Source: an uncultured Eubacteriales bacterium (lineage in GTDB: Bacteria > Bacillota > Clostridia > Oscillospirales > Acutalibacteraceae). From it: a DNA stretch of 8,052 nucleotides. The notes under the pieces were generated by a model. It worked only from the letters and a program-made list of their open reading frames with translations. It was not told the DNA's origin and searched no databases. The stretch covers positions 1 to 8,052 of the forward strand of contig CAKSDF010000091.1 of assembly GCA_934444695.1 (NCBI GenBank). Direction: 5' to 3'. Shown one piece after another: positions 1 through 6,076 of this stretch (position 1 is the first letter of the stretch; each line of letters starts with the position of its first letter). Both the position numbers and the translations under genes were made by a program.

Positions 1-1
1 T

Positions 2-1951
2 GTCAGCCTCAAGGTGGCAATACCCTCGGTGGACGAGATAAACACGGTTGAATTTAACATTAAATCCACCGATAAGGTTACCGTAAAGCTGGACGACATC
101 TGTCTTTCCAAAACCGCCGAGCTTACCGATCGCTCGGCCCTTGACGCCACCCTTGAAAAGGCAAAAGCTTTTGACACATCGGCTTTTTCGGACACCCAGG
201 AAGCGAGCTTTTTAAGATACATCGAGCGCGCCCAAAATGATGAGCTTACGCTGCGCGATGCCGACGCCATTCGCACCTCCCTTGAAAGCTTTATGAGCAA
301 AAACGTAACAAAGGGAAAATTCGACGACATAATCACCACCCACGGCCGCACCTTCTACGAAAACGATGAGCTGCACATAACCTATTCGGCCAGCGGATTT
401 ACCGTCAGATTTTACGGCACAAAGCTGACCGCCGATATGTACACCCTCACCGGCCGTCCCGGCGAATACGGCAGTCCCGGCAACCATTCCTACATAAATA
501 TGTACATCGACAACGACCGCAATATGTACGACTTTAACTGCGATTATCTTCCCACCACCCAGGAGGCCACCTTCTCCATGGAGGATTCCCTTGCCGATTA
601 CAATTCCCGCTGCCCCCATCAGCTCATCGACGCCAGGAAGGAATACGTTCTGGCCGAGAATCTGCCCGAGGGCATACACACGGTGACAATACTCAGAAGA
701 AACGAGGTTTGTCTTAACAAGGAAATCGTTATGACCGACCTTAAAACCGACGGAAAATTCCTCACTCCCCAAAAGAAATCCACCCGCCGCATTGAGGTCA
801 TCGGCGACTCCAACATAACCGGATACGGCAATATGGCCATCAGAAAAGCTTACACTCCCGAGACCCAGGATGCCACCGTTTCCTATGCAAGCTATATTGC
901 CGATGCTTTCGGCGCAGAATACACCATCACCGCCCGCTGCGGTGCATACACCGAGGCCACTCCTCAGCCCGATGTCGGCACTCCCGAGTTCTACACCAAC
1001 ACATATTTCTTCACCGATTACTGGAACACCGCCCTTGTGGACGGCGCCGGCAGGCCCCTTCAGAACGAGGACGGCAGCTATACCCAGTTTGACGTATACC
1101 ATCCCGAGAACACACCCAATCCCGATTCGCTGCAGTTCTATGACTTCGCCGGAGCCGACAACGACATTGTCATTGTCAATATGGGCGACAACGACGTTTG
1201 GACAAAGCCCAAGACCGAGGAAACACGAACCCACTTTGCCGAGGTTATGAAGAACTTCCTTTGCCAGGTGCGCCTTGCAAATCCCAACGCATATATTATT
1301 TACGCATTTTCCCTTAACACCGGCGATTTCCGCGATTGCTCCAAGGCCGCCGCAGACGCCTATGCCGCCACCGGCGACGACAGATTTACATATGTCGACC
1401 TCCGCTTCTACGATCAGCAGGGCGGCTCGGGACATCCTTCCATGCAGATGCATCAGAAGGCCGCAAATCAGGTCATCAGCGTTATTAAGGATAAGCTGGG
1501 CTGGGACGGCGTGCTCAGAGAGGTTTATACCGATCCCACAAAGGAAAACACCGACAAGATCCACCTTTCGGACGATTATGCACTTATAGGCAGCACGGTC
1601 AGCTTTACCGTTTCGGGCAAGGCCGAGAACGTTAAGGTAACAAGCCATGGAACGCCGGTTGAATTTACCGAAAAGGACGGGGTCTATTCCTTCGTTATGC
1701 CCGAGGGCAGTGTTATGGTTTCAGCCGATGTTTCGGATGTAATGTACGGTGATATCAATTCGGACGGCGAGATAACGGTAAAGGATGCCCTTATGGCTCT
1801 TCAGATGGCGGTTAAGCTGATAGAAGATCCCACCGACGTGCAGAAAATCGCAGCCGACGTGGACGGAAACGGCGTAATCGAAGCCAAAGATGCCCTGTTC
1901 ATTCTCCAGTTTGCGGTAAAGATGCGCGAAAGTTTTCCGGTCGAGAAATAA
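2..1951 (+). CDS. Dockerin-bearing CE2-like SGNH carbohydrate esterase, 5' end outside window
   Basis: Probably a secreted deacetylase acting on acetylated plant polysaccharide, attached to a cellulosome-like scaffold by its dockerin. Residues are numbered from the GTG at 14. The frame stays open to the left edge, and residues 1-33, ending in VKLDDICL, look like the last strands of a beta-sandwich carbohydrate-binding module, so the true start lies upstream. Residues about 38-97 resemble a FIVAR helical repeat. Residues 110-245 fit the jelly roll that precedes CE2 catalytic domains. Residues 258-495 are an SGNH hydrolase: nucleophile Ser266 in EVIGDSN, NMGDND at 389-394 (block III Asn393), and His474 in GHPS. 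The residue three before His474 is Gly471, not Asp, which fits the Ser-His dyad described in some CE2 enzymes. Residues 514-573 resemble a bacterial repeat module (FVMPEGSVMVSA). Residues 577-640 form a type I dockerin with Ca loops D580/N582/D584/D591 and D615/D617/N619/D626. Domain calls are confident; the substrate is inferred. Confidence 0.88.
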   Translation, partial: VSLKVAIPSVDEINTVEFNIKSTDKVTVKLDDICLSKTAELTDRSALDATLEKAKAFDTSAFSDTQEASFLRYIERAQNDELTLRDADAIRTSLESFMSKNVTKGKFDDIITTHGRTFYENDELHITYSASGFTVRFYGTKLTADMYTLTGRPGEYGSPGNHSYINMYIDNDRNMYDFNCDYLPTTQEATFSMEDSLADYNSRCPHQLIDARKEYVLAENLPEGIHTVTILRRNEVCLNKEIVMTDLKTDGKFLTPQKKSTRRIEVIGDSNITGYGNMAIRKAYTPETQDATVSYASYIADAFGAEYTITARCGAYTEATPQPDVGTPEFYTNTYFFTDYWNTALVDGAGRPLQNEDGSYTQFDVYHPENTPNPDSLQFYDFAGADNDIVIVNMGDNDVWTKPKTEETRTHFAEVMKNFLCQVRLANPNAYIIYAFSLNTGDFRDCSKAAADAYAATGDDRFTYVDLRFYDQQGGSGHPSMQMHQKAANQVISVIKDKLGWDGVLREVYTDPTKENTDKIHLSDDYALIGSTVSFTVSGKAENVKVTSHGTPVEFTEKDGVYSFVMPEGSVMVSADVSDVMYGDINSDGEITVKDALMALQMAVKLIEDPTDVQKIAADVDGNGVIEAKDALFILQFAVKMRESFPVEK

Positions 1952-1970
1952 GGTTCAAACAACCGATACT

Positions 1971-2004
1971 TGAGCACCGTACGGTTTCGCTCATTCCTTT
2001 TTTC
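1971..2004 (+). terminator. Candidate weak intrinsic terminator after the esterase gene
   Basis: Twenty bases after the esterase stop codon, TGAGC (1971-1975) pairs with GCTCA (1989-1993). The palindrome ACCGTACGGT (1976-1985) sits inside and can add three pairs, with a TTC bulge. A T-rich run with six consecutive T follows at 1994-2003. The stem is short and interrupted, so this may be a leaky or fortuitous site. The stronger hairpin is further downstream. Confidence 0.38.
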
Positions 2005-2109
2005 CGTGCGGAATTACGTTTATCGCTCTTGTCGCTTTAAAAGGTCAGCCAACATCTATTATACACATTTTATTTCTTTGACCTGCATCAATATATTATT
2101 TTGAAATTC

Positions 2110-2158
2110 CCGCCCGCAGCTAAAGGGTAATGCCTTGGCTGCGGACGGATTTTTCTTT
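2110..2158 (+). terminator. Rho-independent terminator downstream of the esterase gene
   Basis: A 12-bp arm at 2110-2121 (CCGCCCGCAGCT) pairs with 2137-2148 (GGCTGCGGACGG), with one C-A mismatch and one terminal T-G wobble. Inner AA/TT and GG/CC pairs tighten the loop. TTTTTCTTT follows immediately at 2150-2158. GC-rich stem plus T-tract is the classic + strand terminator layout. It lies about 160 bp past the esterase stop, so the transcript would carry a long 3' untranslated region unless the nearer weak hairpin works. Confidence 0.75.
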
Positions 2159-2744
2159 AAGTAATACTTGAGTGAAAAAGAACGCAAAAAACATTAAAGA
2201 AGATGTTAAAACGGCTTTAAAGCGGATGTTAAAGTAAATGGAGAAATTTCAAAAAGATACTAAAACAAATGTTAAGGGAACAAAACGACGGGGCTGATTT
2301 TGTTGTAGTTTAATTCCTTTTTGGAAAAATCGGAAAGCCGGCTTATTTCTCAATTGTCATTAAAAAATCTGTGCACGGCGGCAGGGCTGATTTTAAAGCC
2401 GCCAAAAAGCTGCAAAGGAATGATACAAAAAAGAGATTTTCCGATTTGTCAATTGCCGTTTCTGGAAAAAGGCTTTATTTTTTTGCGAAAATACTGTAAA
2501 GTAAATTTGGAATAGTTTTTGACCTGTCCCCGTTTTGGAAAGGATGCGGCGCTTTGCGACTGCCGTAGGTTTGTCGGCGCGCACAAAAATGTTGGTGAGC
2601 AAATCTGCACGGCACGACCGTCACTTGTTTATCGGCGTACAACAAAGGCGAGTGCAAGGTTGAGCGGCGGGCTGACCGCTGCCGGCCGAAACAACAGTTG
2701 TCGGATAAACCTTATGTTTCAAGCGGGGAAAGCATATTGCAATT
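2159..2744. other. Long intergenic region without a supported gene
   Basis: This is the main part of an approximately 0.8-kb gap between the two dockerin genes. The first part (2160-2300) is A-rich with short direct repeats. The middle (2300-2520) is AT-rich with a GC-rich inverted repeat GGCGGC/GCCGCC (2377-2382, 2398-2403) that has no adjoining T-tract. The last part (2521-2744) is more GC-rich. Short open frames at 2321-2515 and 2519-2746 start with TTG, lack a Shine-Dalgarno site and resemble no family I know. No clear -35/-10 pair was found for the next gene, although its promoter should lie here. The region could be a decayed gene, a repeat family copy or a long untranslated leader; the sequence alone does not decide. 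Confidence 0.5.
2202..2233. repeat. Direct repeat GATGTTAAA flanking a 10-bp palindrome
   Basis: GATGTTAAA occurs at 2202-2210 and again at 2225-2233. The perfect palindrome GCTTTAAAGC (2214-2223) lies between the copies, and a diverged copy AATGTTAAG appears near 2269. The arrangement resembles an operator, but AT-rich sequence can produce it by chance and no promoter is visible beside it. Confidence 0.35.
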
Positions 2745-2750
2745 AAGGAG
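2745..2750 (+). promoter_or_regulatory. Shine-Dalgarno site that selects the TTG start at 2759
   Basis: AAGGAG at 2745-2750 is a near-consensus Shine-Dalgarno site. Its last base is the first base of an in-frame GTG at 2750, so it cannot serve that codon. It sits 8 nt upstream of the in-frame TTG at 2759, ideal spacing, which makes TTG the likely start of the LRR gene. Confidence 0.75.
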
Positions 2751-2758
2751 TGAAGAAA

Positions 2759-5700
2759 TTGAAAAAGACCAAGAATCTTTTGGGTAAGCTTATCTGCCTT
2801 GCCCTGTCGGTAATTTTGGCGACGGCGGCAATGCCTCTTTCGGGCTTTGCCGATGTTCCCGCAAACGGTGAGGTACCTTCCGACGACGTGCCCTATGGGC
2901 TGAGCTACCGTTTTGTCACCTTCGACACGATAGAGATAACCGCCTATAACGGTTATGAATCGGAGCTGACCGTGCCCTCTTACATCGACGGCTTTAAAGT
3001 TGTCGGAATAAATGATTTTCACACGGTATATCAATACAGCGACTTTAGTCCCGCCCTTAAAAAGGTCATTTTGCCCGAGACTGTAACATATATTGCCGAC
3101 GAGGCGTTTATGGACGGCTATTATACCGATATCCATTCGGAAATTGAGGAAATCGTTCTTCCCGAAAGTTTAAAGACCATCGGGGAATTTGCCTTTTCCG
3201 GCTGCGGCGCCCTTAAAACCGTGCGTTTTCCGTCGGGACTTGAAGAAATCGGCGACCGTGCCTTTGAAGGCTGCGGCTCTCTTGAAAATGTGACCTTTGA
3301 CGGCGACAGCACCTACATTCACCCCGCCGCATTCGGCGTCGCAAACGGCTCGCTCGATGAAGGCTTTGCCAAATTCCTTTACGATATCCATTATTCCTGG
3401 CTTTGGGATGAAAACACCTCCGACTTCTTTATATGGAAAAACTATTTGCTCGACTATAAGGGCGATAGCAAAACCCCTGTCATTCCGACCGGTGTTACGG
3501 CCGTCGGCAACTATGTTTTTCAGCGCCGCGAAATCACCGGCGTAACCATTCCAGAGGGGGTTAAATACATCGGGCGATGTGCATTTTACGAATGTGCCGA
3601 GCTTAAAAGCGTTTCTCTTCCGAAAGGTCTTGAATACATTGACTACTGCGCCTTTTCCGACTGTGAAAAGCTTGAGTCGGTCAACTTCAACGAGGGACTT
3701 AAATATATCGGAGAACGCGCCTTCTGTGATTGCACGGCCCTTACCTCGGCGCTTCTTCCCGAGGGTTTAGAAGAGCTGGGCGAATGTGCATTTGAATATT
3801 GCGAAAACATTTCGCAGGTCAACATTCCCTCATCAATTATAAAAGCCGACAATGTATTTTATGATTCCAAATGGTATAACACCCTTCCCGAAGGCTATGA
3901 GGTTTACTACGGAAGTGTTTTTCTCGGTATAATCGACAACGATTACAGTGATTATCCCGAGGAGCTGACCATCCGTCCCGGCACCAAAACGGTATATATC
4001 GAATACGATTGCGACGGCCTTAAAAAGCTTAATCTTCCCGATGGGCTTGAAACCCTCATAATAAATGGTGGAGACAGTCTGACCGAGCTTAATGTTCCCG
4101 AGAGCGTTAATTATATCGAGGTTAAAAATCTTCATAATCTCGTTTCGGCAAAGCTGCCGCAGACCTGCACCGTTGCCGACGCATCCTTTGCCTATCTCCA
4201 AAAGCTTAAAACCGTTAACATTCCAAAGGGCAATCCCCATCTTAACGCCTTTGACGGCTGCGACGCTCTTGAAAGCATCACCATACCCGACGATGTACTT
4301 GAGCTTGGCTCCATAGGCGGCGATAACCTTCGCGCAATAAATCTCGGCAACATCCGCGTGCTTGGAGAAGGTGCTCTTTCAAATTGCAATCTTATGACCG
4401 AGATTACCCTGCCCGACAGCCTTGTGGCCATTGAGGGCGCGGCATTTTCGGGCTGTACGGCTCTTAAATCGGTAAAGGGCGGAAAGAATGTCAAGACCCT
4501 CGGATACGGTGCATTTTCGGGCTGCGGCTCGCTTAACGACCTGGGTGAGCTCGAACAGTCGGTCACCTGGACCGAACACGATTCCCTTGCGGGCACAGGC
4601 TGGTATTATAATCAGCCCGACGGGCCTGTCTATTTCGGCAAGGTTGCATATTGCTATAAAGGCAATGTGCCCGAAAACACCACTCTCGTTATAAAGGAAG
4701 GCACCGTGGCGGTTGCGGGAGCATACATAACCGACCAAATGGAAATGACGCCCCACAATATGGCCAATTTTGAAACGCCCGGTCTTGTGGGAGTCGTGCT
4801 TCCCGAAAGCTGCAAGCTTATTGATTATTATGCATTCTGGAGTTGCGAAAAGCTGACCTCCATAGAGCTTGGCGGAGCGGTAATCATAGACAAAATGGCC
4901 TTTAACAACCACGGCTGCAAGACAATAAACCTGCCCGACAGCGTTAGATATATCGGCAACAATGCCTTTTCAAGCGGAGATATTGAAGCCGTTCATTTAA
5001 ACGACGGCCTCAAGTATCTTGAAGAGGGCGCATTCTTCACCTACGGCAAGGGCAAGGGTATGACCGTTCCCGAAAGCGTGACATTCATCGGAAGCCAAGC
5101 CATCGGCTATTATCCCCCCGATCCCGATGATCCCTTCGGCGGAGTTTTAACCATTGACGGATTTATCATAACCGGCCAAAAGAACAGCGAGGCTGAAAGC
5201 TACGCAACCGCAAACGGATTTACCTTCCGCGAAGGGGACGAAAGCGCCTGCACAAGCCACTCATTTGTATCCGATACCCTCTCCCCCACCTGCATTTCCG
5301 AAGGGTATACCGTCAAGACCTGCACCATCTGCGGGCACACCGAAATCAGCGACAGAAAGGGTGCAACGGGACAGCACAAGGAAGTTTCCGACGCATCTCT
5401 TGAGGCCTCCTGCTGCTCGAAAGGCCACACCGGCGGAAGCCACTGCGCCTCCTGCGGCAAGGTTATGTCTCAGGCAAGCTTTACCCCCGCTTTAGGCCAC
5501 GACTGGATCATTTCAAAGCTTGACGATCCCGCATATGAAGGCTACGTAATTTTCAACTTCGTGCACTACTGCCGCCGCTGCGAGCTGAGAATATACGTCA
5601 ACTCCTCCGCCCCATCTTCATACTACGGAGATGTGGACAACAACGGAAAAGTCGAAGCCTCGGATGCTCTTATGGCACTTCAGGCATATGTAAAAATGAG

Positions 5701-5830
5701 GACCCTCACCGACGATCAATTTACAAGAGCCGATATCGACGCCGACGGCGCTATCACAGTCACCGACGCATTGTATATACTGCAGTTTTCGGTGGGACTC
5801 AGAACTTCATTTCCCGCCGATCAAATGTAA
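2759..5830 (+). CDS. Secreted BspA-like LRR_5 protein with C-terminal dockerin
   Basis: A 1023-residue exported protein, probably an adhesion or binding component displayed on a dockerin-cohesin scaffold. No enzyme domain is visible. Residues are numbered from TTG 2759. Residues 1-31 form a signal peptide: Lys-rich start, hydrophobic core, GFA cleavage before Asp32. Residues about 82-800 hold some two dozen BspA-type (LRR_5) repeats with the pattern LPxGLxxIGxxAFxxC. Three similar non-LRR interruptions occur near 202-255, 367-417 and 609-659, each with Trp, a YxGxV-like strand and a LxIxxGT-like strand. The solenoid ends with a typical cap (NSEAESYATANGFTF, 809-823). Residues 831-941 are Cys/His-rich with three CxxC pairs (C855/C858, C896/C899, C938/C941). 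The dockerin spans about 955-1018, with Ca loops D958/D960/N962/D969 and D992/D994/D996/D1003. An in-frame GTG at 2750 would add three residues but overlaps the Shine-Dalgarno site. Family assignment is firm; the ligand is unknown. Confidence 0.93.
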   Translation: MKKTKNLLGKLICLALSVILATAAMPLSGFADVPANGEVPSDDVPYGLSYRFVTFDTIEITAYNGYESELTVPSYIDGFKVVGINDFHTVYQYSDFSPALKKVILPETVTYIADEAFMDGYYTDIHSEIEEIVLPESLKTIGEFAFSGCGALKTVRFPSGLEEIGDRAFEGCGSLENVTFDGDSTYIHPAAFGVANGSLDEGFAKFLYDIHYSWLWDENTSDFFIWKNYLLDYKGDSKTPVIPTGVTAVGNYVFQRREITGVTIPEGVKYIGRCAFYECAELKSVSLPKGLEYIDYCAFSDCEKLESVNFNEGLKYIGERAFCDCTALTSALLPEGLEELGECAFEYCENISQVNIPSSIIKADNVFYDSKWYNTLPEGYEVYYGSVFLGIIDNDYSDYPEELTIRPGTKTVYIEYDCDGLKKLNLPDGLETLIINGGDSLTELNVPESVNYIEVKNLHNLVSAKLPQTCTVADASFAYLQKLKTVNIPKGNPHLNAFDGCDALESITIPDDVLELGSIGGDNLRAINLGNIRVLGEGALSNCNLMTEITLPDSLVAIEGAAFSGCTALKSVKGGKNVKTLGYGAFSGCGSLNDLGELEQSVTWTEHDSLAGTGWYYNQPDGPVYFGKVAYCYKGNVPENTTLVIKEGTVAVAGAYITDQMEMTPHNMANFETPGLVGVVLPESCKLIDYYAFWSCEKLTSIELGGAVIIDKMAFNNHGCKTINLPDSVRYIGNNAFSSGDIEAVHLNDGLKYLEEGAFFTYGKGKGMTVPESVTFIGSQAIGYYPPDPDDPFGGVLTIDGFIITGQKNSEAESYATANGFTFREGDESACTSHSFVSDTLSPTCISEGYTVKTCTICGHTEISDRKGATGQHKEVSDASLEASCCSKGHTGGSHCASCGKVMSQASFTPALGHDWIISKLDDPAYEGYVIFNFVHYCRRCELRIYVNSSAPSSYYGDVDNNGKVEASDALMALQAYVKMRTLTDDQFTRADIDADGAITVTDALYILQFSVGLRTSFPADQM

Positions 5831-5845
5831 TACAGAAACCATAAT

Positions 5846-5881
5846 AAAAAACGGCTTATAAAATCCGGTTTTTCCGACCGG
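5846..5881 (+). terminator. Candidate weak terminator just after the LRR gene
   Basis: About 15 bp after the stop codon, an A-tract plus CGG (5846-5854) faces CCGG plus a T-tract (5865-5873) and can form an A-tract/T-tract hairpin with a short GC core. The same CCGGT (5865-5869) can instead pair with ACCGG (5877-5881). The two folds compete and the first has an imperfect core, so function is uncertain. The stronger hairpin at 5991 may be the true end. Confidence 0.33.
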
Positions 5882-5908
5882 CTAAAGCTCCACTTTTGAA
5901 AACTTAAT

Positions 5909-5948
5909 TTTGCGGTTTTTCTGTACAGCTTTACTTTGCGGTTTTTCT
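5909..5948. repeat. Short direct repeat TTTGCGGTTTTTCT, two copies
   Basis: An exact 14-base repeat is present at 5909-5922 and 5935-5948, 26 bases apart. Both are followed by related T/C-rich sequence, and CTTTGACA recurs at 5947-5954 and 5975-5982, 28 bases apart. The patch reads as a small degenerate tandem array with a period of about 26-28 bases, inside the spacer between convergent genes. It has no coding potential that I can see. Confidence 0.55.
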
Positions 5949-5990
5949 TTGACAATTCTACTTCAACAAATTCACTTTGACAGACTATAA

Positions 5991-6036
5991 AAACGCAAAG
6001 CCCGATTTGCTTTAATGCAGATCGGGCTTTGTGTTT
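5991..6036. terminator. Bidirectional terminator between convergent genes
   Basis: AAACGCAAAGCCCGAT (5991-6006) pairs along its whole length with ATCGGGCTTTGTGTTT (6021-6036), with one G-T wobble. The inner TTGC/GCAG adds four pairs, leaving a TTTAAT loop. The + strand leads into GTGTTTATTC, and the - strand leads into five T (complement of 5989-5993). It lies about 160 bp after the LRR stop and 41 bp after the potD stop, so it fits termination of both convergent transcripts, most strongly potD. Confidence 0.85.
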
Positions 6037-6076
6037 ATTCCTATTGATTGTTTAATTTTAATTGGTTTTAATTCGC

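Noticed and set aside
212..1648. 478-residue open frame on the - strand inside the esterase gene
   Set aside because: It lies fully antisense to a gene with clear domains. Its translation is an odd Gly/Val/Ile-rich sequence with no recognisable motif, and it arises from codon bias in the real frame.
2042..2084. AGGTCA/TGACCT inverted repeat and a TATTAT box as a promoter or operator
   Set aside because: The arms are 31 bases apart, and no -35 element sits at proper spacing from the TATTAT sequence.
2172..2237. 21-residue Lys-rich frame beginning with GTG in the repeat cluster
   Set aside because: An amphipathic-looking peptide is possible, but the A-rich repeat explains the Lys content and no ribosome site precedes it.
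2377..2403. GC-rich inverted repeat GGCGGC/GCCGCC as a terminator
   Set aside because: No T-tract follows directly on either strand, and no gene end is near enough to need it.
2321..2515. 64-residue open frame starting with TTG
   Set aside because: No Shine-Dalgarno site, no recognisable motif, and AT-rich noncoding-like composition.
2519..2746. 75-residue open frame whose stop abuts the Shine-Dalgarno site of the LRR gene
   Set aside because: The position would suit a coupled leader gene, but it has a TTG start without a ribosome site and a Cys/Arg-rich translation unlike a conserved protein.
2750..2752. GTG start for the LRR protein
   Set aside because: The Shine-Dalgarno AAGGAG overlaps this codon; the TTG nine bases later has correct spacing.
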